Shown: positions 6,615-12,957, counted from the first letter of the stretch. The stretch is 12,957 nt of DNA from Bacteroidales bacterium (GCA_030635365.1 DAOVYZ010000030.1:1-12957); one strand, 5' to 3'. Notes: generated by a model from the sequence alone, not told the origin. A program made the numbers and translations.

Positions 6615-8981
6615 TTATTTGTTTTTTGAGTTTTGTTTTGCATAATTATATCCATAATTATATCCATAATTATATCCATAATTATATCCATAGTATTTAG
6701 GAATTTTCAGATCGTTTACGAGGATATTCATATTTGGTATTTTTTGTTCCTGTTCCAGTTTATTAATTAAATCGAATACATATTTATTGCTATATCGCTG
6801 CCTGATCATAAACAAGTTGGCATTTGTGTAATTACTAACTAATAATGCATCGGTAACCAAAGCTAGGGGAGGGGTGTCAATAATAATATAATCAAAGCGT
6901 TTGATTACATTATCAAAAAATATTTTCATTTGTTCTGTTTCAATTAGCTCTGCTGGATTTGGAGGGATAGGTCCTGAAGAGGCCAGATATAAATTTTCAA
7001 TGTAGGTTTCTTTTATTATACTTTCATAATTGCTTTGATTGCTTAAATATGTGCTAATTCCTATTTCGTTAGGAGTATCGAAAATTTTATGTAAACTGGG
7101 TTTTCGTAAATCTAAACCAACTAATAATACTTTTTTATTAGCCATAGCCATAATGCTTGCCAGGTTAATAGCTGCAAAGGTTTTTCCTTCTCCACTTATA
7201 GTGGATGTAATCATAATTACTTTTTGATTTTTTTCACGCAGAATATATTGTAAATTAGTTCGTAATCCTCTAAAAGATTCAGCAATACTGGACTTAGGGT
7301 CAACATAAACAGGCACTTCGCTTTGTGTTTCATTATGACCAATAGTTCCAATTATTGGAACCCGGGTTTGACGTTCGATGTCTTTTTTATTTTCAATTTT
7401 GGTATTCAAAAGATCAAGGGCTAGAATAATTGCTCCAGGTATACATAATCCTAAAATTAATGCCATCATGTAGTTTTGAGAACGCTCGGGAGTTAATTGT
7501 TGTGCGTTTTCCGGTCGGGCAACATCCAGTATTTGGTTATCGGCAACATTGGAAGCTTTTGTAATACCAGCTTCGGCTCTTTTTTCCAGCAAGAAAGTAT
7601 ACAATTCATTATTCAATTTGTACTCTCGTTCAATGTTAATTTGTTGACGTTCGTTAGCAGGTAATTGTAAAATTTGCTGATTGATTAAATTTATTTTTTG
7701 ATTATAGGCCTGCAAAGTAATTTGGTTTGTTTTTCGACTTGTAAGTATATAATTTTCAAGAGAATTCTGTAATGAATTTATTTCATTGTGCAAAATTAGA
7801 ATATTGGGAACATCTTCTTTTACAATTGAATTGAACTTGTTTAAAGCAGCAATTTTGTTATTGTATTCATTTACAATGCTTTGTAAAACCTCGTCGCTTA
7901 TCCCTAAAACCGAAGGTGCTACTATTGCTTCATTGGCTTCTCTTTTTTGAAGGAGATTTTCAAGGTAGTCCAAATAAATTGCAAAAACATCATACCTAAA
8001 TTTCCCATTTTGAACACTTTTTAATTCTTCATAGAGTAATTCCCCTTTTTGGCTTAAATCAACAGAAAGATTCTTGCTTTTAAAATCCTGTAAGCGAAGT
8101 TCTGTTGCATTCAAATCTTTGACAATAATGTTGAGTTGTTCATTAATGAAATTTAAGGTATTTTCAGCACGTTCATTTTTTTCAATCAGGTCAGAACGAA
8201 TATATATTTCAGAAAGTTTATTTAAATATGTTGCCATTTTTTCTGGAACAAAACCGTTTATAGACAATGTAAGAATTGAACCTTTTTCATCGTTTACATC
8301 AATACTTAACTTGTTCCGATAACTGTTTGCTAATGAGTTTATATTTTGGAAAGCAAAAGAATACTTATTTGAAGTATTAGTATTAAAGACAAAGTTGTCG
8401 GGATTTCTAAGAATTATCTTAAATTTGAAAACGTTAGAATCAAAAGATTCTCCAAACTTTACTTTACTTTTTATATTTAATCGATCATTAATTTCAAGTA
8501 AGTATTCTGTTTCAGAAAGAATTTTTATATTTACTGGATAATGCAACAATTGTGTTGAATTAGTATCAGGAATTACAATAAATGGACAGTTATGATACAT
8601 TTTACTTTCAGCAATTTCTCTTTTACCTATTGAAAAATAAGAAATATCAAAATCTAATTCCTCTAAAGCCATGCGAGCCATTTTATAGGATTTCAGAATG
8701 GAGATTTCATTAACAACGGTTGCTTTTCTGCGAATACGACTACGACCGAGTTCTGCTATAATAGCTTCTACACTTGCTACATCGTTTTGTTTATCGGAAA
8801 TAATTAAGGAAGAGCTTATGGTATAGGTAGGTTCTGAATAGCGGTTAACAAGGTATGCAACAGCCAAAGAAGTAGATAAGGCAATGGCAAACCAATACCA
8901 GTTGGCTAAGAACTTAAACAGGTATTTTTTAATGTCAATGCTTTCTTCCTGGGAAATGTTATGTTGGGGATTTGGGTCCAT
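6615..8981 (-). CDS. wzc: Wzc-type chain-length determinant / BY-family tyrosine kinase
   Basis: A 788-residue inner-membrane co-polymerase fused to its cytoplasmic kinase. It has a short cytoplasmic N-terminus, TM1 at about 28-47, a periplasmic Wzz-like region (50-265), and a long helical/coiled-coil region (about 265-470). TM2 is at about 504-525. The BY-kinase follows: ESFRGLRTNL at 568-577, Walker A SGEGKT at 596-601, Walker A' VLLVGLDLRKP at 618-628 and Walker B YIIIDTPP at 698-705. The tail (763-780) holds ten tyrosines in a YGYN repeat; in this family the tail tyrosines are autophosphorylated in trans and control polymer length and export. The partner Wza is encoded upstream, but a toxin-antitoxin-like cassette and a 405-nt gap separate the two genes. 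No cognate phosphatase is seen in the window. pseB starts 12 nt after the stop. Confidence 0.95.
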   Translation of the reverse strand: MDPNPQHNISQEESIDIKKYLFKFLANWYWFAIALSTSLAVAYLVNRYSEPTYTISSSLIISDKQNDVASVEAIIAELGRSRIRRKATVVNEISILKSYKMARMALEELDFDISYFSIGKREIAESKMYHNCPFIVIPDTNSTQLLHYPVNIKILSETEYLLEINDRLNIKSKVKFGESFDSNVFKFKIILRNPDNFVFNTNTSNKYSFAFQNINSLANSYRNKLSIDVNDEKGSILTLSINGFVPEKMATYLNKLSEIYIRSDLIEKNERAENTLNFINEQLNIIVKDLNATELRLQDFKSKNLSVDLSQKGELLYEELKSVQNGKFRYDVFAIYLDYLENLLQKREANEAIVAPSVLGISDEVLQSIVNEYNNKIAALNKFNSIVKEDVPNILILHNEINSLQNSLENYILTSRKTNQITLQAYNQKINLINQQILQLPANERQQINIEREYKLNNELYTFLLEKRAEAGITKASNVADNQILDVARPENAQQLTPERSQNYMMALILGLCIPGAIILALDLLNTKIENKKDIERQTRVPIIGTIGHNETQSEVPVYVDPKSSIAESFRGLRTNLQYILREKNQKVIMITSTISGEGKTFAAINLASIMAMANKKVLLVGLDLRKPSLHKIFDTPNEIGISTYLSNQSNYESIIKETYIENLYLASSGPIPPNPAELIETEQMKIFFDNVIKRFDYIIIDTPPLALVTDALLVSNYTNANLFMIRQRYSNKYVFDLINKLEQEQKIPNMNILVNDLKIPKYYGYNYGYNYGYNYGYNYAKQNSKNK
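6642..6689 (-). repeat. Four perfect 12-bp tandem repeats encoding the Wzc YGYN tyrosine tail
   Basis: On the plus strand the unit ATAATTATATCC occurs four times head to tail with no mismatch (48 bp). Each unit keeps the frame and encodes four residues of the YGYN pattern at the very end of Wzc. A fifth, diverged unit seems to begin just beyond 6689. Since 12 is a multiple of 3, gain or loss of a copy would change the number of tyrosines by two without breaking the gene. Confidence 0.95.
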
Positions 8982-9047
8982 ATTTATAATGTTTGGTATA
9001 TGGTATACGATTTATGGTAAAGGTATAAAAGTTTTAGATTTCTCATT

Positions 9048-9189
9048 TTATTCAGAAAAGTCATATCTCTTTTTTGATTTTTTTAGTTCTGTTGTGAAAA
9101 ATTCGGCAATTTGTTCTTTTGAAAGTATTTCTTTGTGCTATAGCAGCCATTTTGAGTGTAGCAATAAGCTTTGGTTTGGCTATATACAT
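9048..9189 (-). pseudogene. Small frameshifted gene remnant, family not recognised
   Basis: Two adjoining minus-strand frames read like one protein split by a 1-nt shift. The first frame, from an ATG at 9189, gives MYIAKPKLIATLKMAAIAQ. At about 9132 it must shift by one base to continue as EILSKEQIAEFFTTELKKSK and then KRYDFSE before a TAA at 9048. In the second frame a TAG lies just upstream (9138-9140), so it cannot be an independent long gene. The helical, lysine- and glutamate-rich peptide looks like real coding sequence rather than noise, but I do not recognise the family. It lies directly downstream of the toxin-antitoxin-like cassette. Confidence 0.35.
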
Positions 9190-9247
9190 ACATTCATGTG
9201 AGAAAGTAATTTTTTTACCTGAAAAGGTAAAGCTATAGAGCCTGTTG

Positions 9248-9281
9248 AAAAAAAAGTAACTTTTGTATCGTGAATTACTTT
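9248..9281 (-). terminator. Possible Rho-independent terminator after the AbiEii/DUF6922 cassette
   Basis: On the minus strand AAAGTAATT (9281-9273) pairs with AGTTACTTT (9261-9253), a 9-bp stem with one G-T pair and an 11-nt loop, and runs straight into a T tract that is A8 on the plus strand at 9248-9255. It lies about 105 nt past the toxin-like gene's stop. The stem is AU-rich and therefore weak, and the spacing from the stop is long, so this is tentative. Confidence 0.4.
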
Positions 9282-9386
9282 AATTATACTTCTTCTTTTA
9301 TCTTTTGACTTGTTTCTTTTTCTCGCTTTCTCCTCATCTCATTCTCTCTATCCCCTGAATCTTGACTTCTGTATATTGATTAATGA

Positions 9387-10004
9387 TTATTTCTTCAGGT
9401 ATTCTTTTAAGTATTTTTTTAAAAATTCTTTTATTTGATTCCAATCATAAGGTTTTAACATGACAGGGCCTTCATCTTCATCAGCATCATCGAAATAAGA
9501 CAAGCTTTTTATAACTAAAAATATTGATCCATCATAAAACTTTTGTTTATAAAAGCTAAGCATTTCGTTCAATGAGAAACGCTTTAGCAAAAAAAATAAA
9601 TCTATAAAGTCCTTCTTTGTACCACGCCCTGTTATTGCAGCTAACTTCATTGCTGCAATATCTTTTTGTCCTGCTAGTAATAAATCGTCTTCACAAACTG
9701 ATTTTTCAATCCACGGATAGTGATAATTTACGAGATCAACTTTTATACCATTTATTAGAAAGATGTTAATATTCTCACTTTTTTTTAAAGTGGTTATTTT
9801 CCCTATTTTTTTTAAACTCTTAGCAACGGTATACTCATCAACCTGAATATTTCCAAACAAATCTATATCAATCGATTTTCTATGTCCCAGTTGTAAAGCC
9901 AAAGAAGTTCCTCCTGCTAATCGCAGTTCTGAAAAAGCAGGTGTTTTTTGTAAATTTTTTAAAAGCCCCAGTGTTTTGGAATCGATTGTTTCGTAATACA
10001 GCAT
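9387..10004 (-). CDS. AbiEii/AbiGii-type nucleotidyltransferase toxin-like protein
   Basis: A 205-residue protein of the AbiEii/AbiGii (DUF1814-type) nucleotidyltransferase-like family. The polymerase-beta-like motif is GGTSLALQLGHRKSIDIDLF at 31-50: Gly-Gly-Thr-Ser followed by the metal-binding Asp46-x-Asp48. A third acidic residue fits Asp90 in KVDLVNYHYPW, and the family's C-terminal motif appears as DIAAMKLAAITGRGTKKDF (115-133) followed by IDLFFLLKRF. Relatives act as toxins, some by adding nucleotides to tRNA acceptor ends, or as abortive-infection effectors; the target here is unknown. The ATG at 10004 gives MLYYETI, the usual start of these proteins. Its first 46 nt overlap the upstream partner gene. 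The key residues are intact, so it looks active rather than decayed. Its place between wza and wzc is unusual. Confidence 0.85.
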   Translation of the reverse strand: MLYYETIDSKTLGLLKNLQKTPAFSELRLAGGTSLALQLGHRKSIDIDLFGNIQVDEYTVAKSLKKIGKITTLKKSENINIFLINGIKVDLVNYHYPWIEKSVCEDDLLLAGQKDIAAMKLAAITGRGTKKDFIDLFFLLKRFSLNEMLSFYKQKFYDGSIFLVIKSLSYFDDADEDEGPVMLKPYDWNQIKEFLKKYLKEYLKK

Positions 10005-10252
10005 AAAAAGGTTTCTATAGGAATTCCTGAAAGTAAAGAAATTAAGGAAGCTGATTTCTTGTCAAGGTCTTTTAAAGAAATTGCTGTTTTTGCAATTTCT
10101 TTAATACCATAATAATCAAAAATTATTTTCCAATCGGACAATAAGCCATAATCAAGTGTTCTCTGTATAATCAGTTTTTTATTTTTATCAAAATCTATTT
10201 TATGAATATCTACATCCCAAAATAGGTGATTTGAAAGATCTTTTATTTGCAT
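9959..10252 (-). CDS. DUF6922-like small protein, probable antitoxin/partner of the AbiEii-like toxin
   Basis: A 97-residue soluble protein. Residues 8-85 fit the small DUF6922-type domain that commonly precedes AbiEii-like genes in Bacteroidota: LFWDVDIHKIDFDKNKKLI near the start, then IQRTLDYGLLSDWKIIFDYY (about 29-48), KDLDKKSASLISLL, and the ending TKQSIPKHWGF. The last 46 nt overlap the toxin-like gene in another frame. As I recall the family, the C-terminal peptide ending in HW-aromatic inside the toxin start is a common arrangement, so the overlap is likely real and couples translation. Antitoxin-first order agrees with a toxin-antitoxin unit. It has no classical DNA-binding helix-turn-helix that I can recognise. 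Assignment by recall and gene context. Confidence 0.7.
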   Translation of the reverse strand: MQIKDLSNHLFWDVDIHKIDFDKNKKLIIQRTLDYGLLSDWKIIFDYYGIKEIAKTAISLKDLDKKSASLISLLSGIPIETFLCCITKQSIPKHWGF

Positions 10253-10300
10253 TATTGAAAACTATTAATAATTGTTCTTGGGTAGTTGTTTTTTAGCTTT

Positions 10301-10339
10301 TGTCTTCATGGTCTTTGTTGTCCTAAATGTCTTCGTGGT
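10301..10339 (-). repeat. Imperfect 12-bp direct repeat, 27 nt apart, upstream of the toxin-antitoxin-like cassette
   Basis: On the minus strand ACCACGAAGACA (10339-10328) and ACCATGAAGACA (10312-10301) match at 11 of 12 bases, with a related AGGACAACAAAG between them. CACGAAG-type repeats like this are often seen in bacterial intergenic DNA, including upstream of GxxExxY-protein genes (recalled, unverified). No GxxExxY gene is present here. It may mark an insertion edge or be a binding site for the cassette. The whole wza-to-cassette gap (10253-10366) holds no other convincing feature. Confidence 0.45.
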
Positions 10340-10366
10340 AAAATCTTGCTACTCATATCTTAAAAA

Positions 10367-11155
10367 CTATCTCATCAAATTAAGAATCAGAGCTACAGCT
10401 GTTAAGGTTGATGAAACAGCACTGATTACAAATACATAATCGGATGCTTGTTCTCTGAATAATGTTGATTTTAAGGGTTCAACATAAATAATATCATTGG
10501 GCATAATATAGTACAGCTCTGAATTAATGATTTCTTGTTTGGTTAAATTGATTCGATAGGATTGTGTTCCTTTATCTGTTTGTCGTAATAATAATATTTT
10601 TGTACGATTTCCATTGTAAGAAATATCACCACCATAAGCTAGTGCTTCCAGTATATTTATTTGGTTTGCAGTAACTTGTTTTACTCCCGGGGTTTTTACT
10701 TCTCCTAATAGGGTAAATTTAAAACTAGCTAACTTAGCTATTACTTGCGGATTCTTTAAAAATCGATAAGCTCTTTGTTTAACCGAATCCTGAATCTGGT
10801 CAATATTTAGTTCTGAAACATATATACGTTCCAATAAAGGCATATCAATATATCCAGAATCGTTAACCAGGTAACCAGTATAGAACATACTTTCGGGACG
10901 TAAGTTTTGAGATGTTGCTAACGACATTAAAGGATTAAATAACTGATTAATTTCCTGGTTTTCGGTTATGATTTGAATATAAAGTAAATCTCCTGCCTGA
11001 ATTTTATATCCCGGCTTGTTTTTCTCAAAAATAGATTGATCCCTTGTTTCTTCAAGGTCTTGCAGGTAGGTAAGTTTTTCATATGAATTACATGATGCTA
11101 AGAATATAGCTAAAGAGTACAATATGAATATATGTCTAATTTTGATTTTCATCAT
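10367..11155 (-). CDS. wza: Wza-like polysaccharide export outer-membrane lipoprotein
   Basis: A 262-residue exporter with a lipoprotein signal peptide: basic start MMKIKIRHIF, a hydrophobic core, and the lipobox LASC at 19-22, so Cys22 would be lipidated. The Poly_export domain spans about 45-145 (PGYKIQAGDLLYIQI at 48-62, GYIDMPLLERIYVSELN at 101-117, LKNPQVIAKL at 133-142). A SLBB domain follows (LLGEVKTPGVKQV at 149-161, ILEALAYGGDISYNGNR at 168-184, IMPNDIIYVEPL at 217-228). A hydrophobic helix at about 239-260 closes the protein, as in Bacteroidota Wza forms. It is shorter than the E. coli Wza of roughly 380 residues and has one SLBB domain. It forms the outer-membrane channel with Wzc as its inner-membrane partner. 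It begins about 100 nt after upxY; two ATGs in tandem (11155, 11152) are both possible starts. Confidence 0.93.
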   Translation of the reverse strand: MMKIKIRHIFILYSLAIFLASCNSYEKLTYLQDLEETRDQSIFEKNKPGYKIQAGDLLYIQIITENQEINQLFNPLMSLATSQNLRPESMFYTGYLVNDSGYIDMPLLERIYVSELNIDQIQDSVKQRAYRFLKNPQVIAKLASFKFTLLGEVKTPGVKQVTANQINILEALAYGGDISYNGNRTKILLLRQTDKGTQSYRINLTKQEIINSELYYIMPNDIIYVEPLKSTLFREQASDYVFVISAVSSTLTAVALILNLMR

Positions 11156-11255
11156 TTGTCATTTTATTAATTATTCATTGATTTTCACAGCTCCGCTTTC
11201 TCAGTTACAATTCATTGTATCTAAAAAAGTTTAAAAAGTTCACTTATAAAAATAG

Positions 11256-11750
11256 CTAAACCTTCTTTAAAAACGAAGGATTAATTCGTATTAAAATATT
11301 TTGATTTATTGACTCTAGGCGAATCAAAACTTTATATTTATTTAAATGATGTATCATTTCACCAATAAAGCCTTTAAGACTTCCCATAGTTACCTCAACT
11401 CTTTCTCCTGTTTCAAAGTTTTCTGTGCTAAGCTCATATTTTTCATCACTTGATAATAATGATTTGATAATATTAATATGTTTTTCTTGTACGGGGGCTG
11501 GCTTTCCTGAGAATCTAATAACGGTTACTACTCCCGGAGTATTTAATGCTTTTTGAAGGTTTCGTTCTTCAATATATACAAAGATATAAGATCGAATAAA
11601 AGGTTCCTCAACCCACTTTTTTCTATCACTCCAAACTTTAAGCTTTTTTTCAAGAGGTAAATAATTCTCAATCCCTTTAAAGTTAAGCTCTTGATTTACT
11701 TTTTTTTCAGCCCGAGATTTAGTATATAATGCAAACCATTTTTTTGCCAC
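11256..11750 (-). CDS. upxY: UpxY-type NusG-like transcription antiterminator
   Basis: A 164-residue NusG paralogue. The NGN domain fills about 4-100, with the hallmark start KKWFALYTKSRAEKKV (3-18), then ENYLPLEKKLKVWSDRKKW (28-46), RSYIFVYI (53-60) and TPGVVTVIRFSGKPAPV (71-87). A KOW-like segment lies at about 114-140 (ETGERVEVTMGSLKGFIGE). In Bacteroides, UpxY proteins are encoded first in capsule operons and stop early termination in the long leader of their own operon. First position here, directly before wza, fits that role. Housekeeping NusG is usually encoded beside ribosomal protein genes, which are absent here. The start is a GTG at 11750; no ATG fits without losing the conserved KWFALYTK. 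No UpxZ-like inhibitor gene follows. Confidence 0.88.
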   Translation of the reverse strand: MAKKWFALYTKSRAEKKVNQELNFKGIENYLPLEKKLKVWSDRKKWVEEPFIRSYIFVYIEERNLQKALNTPGVVTVIRFSGKPAPVQEKHINIIKSLLSSDEKYELSTENFETGERVEVTMGSLKGFIGEMIHHLNKYKVLIRLESINQNILIRINPSFLKKV

Positions 11751-11778
11751 AACAATTCTGTTTTCCCAGTATTTGTAG

Positions 11779-11786
11779 CAAAAATA
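11779..11786 (-). promoter_or_regulatory. Candidate Bacteroidota -7 element for the polysaccharide operon
   Basis: The minus strand reads TATTTTTG here, a full match to the TAnnTTTG -7 consensus of the Bacteroidota primary sigma factor, 28 nt before the upxY GTG start. It lies between the metK terminator and upxY, where an operon promoter is expected. The -33 TTTG element is not clear: the upstream DNA at the proper distance has only GTTAG-like sequence. The transcript leader would be only about 20 nt, shorter than the leaders described for Bacteroides UpxY loci. Confidence 0.35.
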
Positions 11787-11872
11787 GCAATAATTAGCTA
11801 ACTAACGCATATAGTTTAGGAAGTTTCTTTATTTTACAATTATATGTTAATAGATTTTGTAATCTAAATTTA

Positions 11873-11909
11873 CAAAATAAAAAAAGTCATGCCCTTTACA
11901 AGGCATGAC
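11873..11909 (-). terminator. Rho-independent terminator of metK
   Basis: On the minus strand GTCATGCC (11909-11902) and GGCATGAC (11893-11886) form a perfect 8-bp stem with an 8-nt loop, followed by TTTTTTTATTTTG (11885-11873). It starts 26 nt after the metK stop. On the plus strand the hairpin is followed by only a short T run, so it is mainly a minus-strand terminator. It separates metK from the polysaccharide operon. Confidence 0.85.
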
Positions 11910-11935
11910 GTAAAATTTATAAATAGCTATTTGTT

Positions 11936-12957
11936 TTATATTTTAAATGAAGACTTAATTTTATCAACAAAGTCAAGTTTTTCCCATGCGAAGAATTCAA
12001 CTTCTTTTTCAATAATTTTTTCATCAAAGGCATTCCCGTTTTTCACGATTTTAACTTTACCTGTTTTATAATCACGGCCCATATGTCCGTACGCTCCTGT
12101 TTCTTCAAAAATAGGATTTTTTAGTCCAAATCGTTTTACTATAGCTGCAGGTCGCATGTCGAAAATTTCATTTATTTTTTCAGCAATTTCCCCATCGGCC
12201 ATATTAACCTTTGAAGTACCATGTGTATTAATATATAATCCTACCGGTTGTGCAACACCAATTGCATATGCTACCTGCACTAATACTTCATCAGCAACTC
12301 CTGCTGCCACAAGATTTTTAGCAATATGCCGAGAAGCATAAGCTGCCGAACGGTCTACTTTTGATGAATCTTTTCCTGAGAATGCACCACCTCCATGAGC
12401 CCCTTTGCCCCCGTAAGTGTCAACAATAATTTTTCTTCCTGTAAGTCCAGTGTCTCCATGAGGGCCTCCAATAACAAATTTGCCCGTAGGGTTAACATGT
12501 AAAATATAATCGTCAGTAACTAGTTTTTGTACTCTTTCCGGAAATCGAGCTTTAGCTCTTGGAATTAAAATATTACGAACGTCAGTTTTAATCTTTTCCA
12601 ACATCTTTTTCTCTTCATCAAAATCATCATGTTGTGTTGAAATAACTATCGTGTGAACTTTATGGGGTTCATTATTTTTATCGTATTCAATAGTAACCTG
12701 GGATTTTGAATCAGGGCGAAGGTATAGCATATCTTTTCCTTCTCTTCTGATTTTAGCAAGCTCTTGTAACAAAACGTGAGAAAGAACCAGAGATAATGGC
12801 ATATAATCATCTGTTTCTCTACTAGCATAACCAAACATCATTCCCTGGTCACCGGCGCCTTGATCTTCTTCTTTTTCTCTTACAACTCCCTGGTTAATAT
12901 CAGGTGATTGTTCGTGAATGGTAGAAATAACACCACAGGATTCTGAATCAAATCGAT
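11936..12957 (-). CDS. metK: S-adenosylmethionine synthetase (5' end beyond window)
   Basis: The frame stays open to the right edge; 339 residues are visible and about 80-90 N-terminal ones are missing. The visible start is RFDSESCGVISTIHEQSPDI, then GAGDQGMMFGYA (ATP-binding signature, GAGDQGxMFGYA), LRPDSKSQVTIEY, HVNPTGKFVIGGPHGDTGLT and KIIVDTYGG, and the glycine loop GGGAFSGKDSSKVDRSAAYA (the second signature is GGGAFSxKD). The ATG at 12841 is internal and not the start. The C-terminus keeps ETGAYGHMGR. MetK joins methionine and ATP to make S-adenosylmethionine in the cytosol. The region between STQHDDFDE and ILIPRAKARFPERVQ matches the MetK family. It is a housekeeping gene that ends in its own terminator and marks the flank of the surface-polysaccharide locus. 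Confidence 0.97.
   Translation of the reverse strand, partial: RFDSESCGVISTIHEQSPDINQGVVREKEEDQGAGDQGMMFGYASRETDDYMPLSLVLSHVLLQELAKIRREGKDMLYLRPDSKSQVTIEYDKNNEPHKVHTIVISTQHDDFDEEKKMLEKIKTDVRNILIPRAKARFPERVQKLVTDDYILHVNPTGKFVIGGPHGDTGLTGRKIIVDTYGGKGAHGGGAFSGKDSSKVDRSAAYASRHIAKNLVAAGVADEVLVQVAYAIGVAQPVGLYINTHGTSKVNMADGEIAEKINEIFDMRPAAIVKRFGLKNPIFEETGAYGHMGRDYKTGKVKIVKNGNAFDEKIIEKEVEFFAWEKLDFVDKIKSSFKI

Larger units (their letters stand above)
8982..9386. other. 405-nt region between the AbiEii-like gene and wzc with no intact gene
   Basis: From right to left it holds a purine-rich tract on the minus strand (about 9296-9366, mostly G/A), a possible terminator (9248-9281), a small inverted repeat TTTACCT-GAAA-AGGTAAA at 9214-9231 with no T-tract on either strand, a frameshifted gene remnant (9048-9189), and an AT-rich leader of about 65 nt before the wzc ATG. 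A TACCTTTA sequence on the minus strand shortly upstream of wzc is one base off the TAnnTTTG pattern but has no clear -33 partner, so I do not call a promoter. The overall look is of a decayed insertion scar. Confidence 0.55.

Noticed and set aside
8884..9201. Plus-strand 105-codon frame spanning the wzc start and the upstream gap
   Set aside because: Half of it is antisense to the wzc N-terminus and the remainder is antisense to the gene remnant; no convincing domain.
9214..9231. Inverted repeat TTTACCT-GAAA-AGGTAAA as a terminator
   Set aside because: The hairpin is not followed by a T tract on either strand, so it does not meet the usual terminator pattern.
9296..9366. Purine-rich minus-strand tract as a small basic protein gene
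   Set aside because: The frame gives only a low-complexity Arg/Lys/Glu run without a convincing start; likely compositional.
10253..10366. Possible CRISPR or tandem array from the repeated GAAGACA units
   Set aside because: Only two similar copies, non-palindromic, with no set of regular spacers and no cas genes.
12839..12841. ATG at 12841 as the metK start
   Set aside because: Upstream codons continue the conserved MetK sequence (GAGDQG and INQGV) to the window edge, so this Met is internal.

Overview
The window is a stretch of AT-rich chromosomal DNA that most likely comes from a member of the Bacteroidota, probably the class Bacteroidia. The clues are a NusG-like antiterminator of the UpxY type at the head of a surface-polysaccharide locus, a Wza lipoprotein with a C-terminal membrane helix, a fused Wzz/tyrosine-kinase Wzc with a tyrosine-rich tail, a TAnnTTTG-like promoter element, and a DUF6922/AbiEii gene pair of the kind common in this phylum. 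Every gene I can support is on the minus strand, so transcription runs from the right end of the window to the left.

Right end (11936-12957): the 3' three quarters of metK (S-adenosylmethionine synthetase), closed by a clear hairpin-plus-T-tract terminator (11873-11909). This looks like the housekeeping flank of the locus. Next comes a short intergenic region with a candidate promoter, then the polysaccharide locus: upxY (11256-11750), wza (10367-11155), wzc (6615-8981), and a run of sugar-biosynthesis genes: pseB (5595-6602), pseC (4266-5414), an aldo/keto reductase (3439-4266), a short-chain dehydrogenase (2647-3432), a sialic-acid-synthase/cytidylyltransferase fusion (804-2588) and a CitE-like lyase cut by the left edge (1-801). 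From wzc leftwards the genes are tightly packed (1-nt overlap, then gaps of 2, 6, 12 and 58 nt). The exception is a 180-nt gap upstream of pseC that holds an odd G-rich patch.

A two-gene AbiEii/DUF6922 toxin-antitoxin-like cassette (9387-10252) sits between wza and wzc, which are usually adjacent. A possible terminator, a frameshifted gene relic and low-complexity DNA lie between it and wzc. This part looks like an insertion into the export operon.

Working model: UpxY helps RNA polymerase read through the long operon. Wza and Wzc form the export and chain-length-control machinery. PseB and PseC turn UDP-GlcNAc into a 4-amino-4,6-dideoxy sugar nucleotide, and the fusion protein would condense a derived sugar with PEP and activate it with CTP to give a CMP-nonulosonic acid (pseudaminic- or legionaminic-like). 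The roles of the aldo/keto reductase, the SDR and the CitE-like protein are not established by sequence; they may tailor the sugar or supply an acyl group. No PseG- or PseH-type protein, glycosyltransferase, flippase or polymerase is visible; if present they would lie beyond the left edge.

The points most worth a second look are the one-polypeptide synthase/CMP-transferase with its CitE neighbour, the toxin-antitoxin cassette inside the export operon, the perfect 12-bp tandem repeat encoding Wzc's tyrosine tail, and the G-rich patch before pseC.
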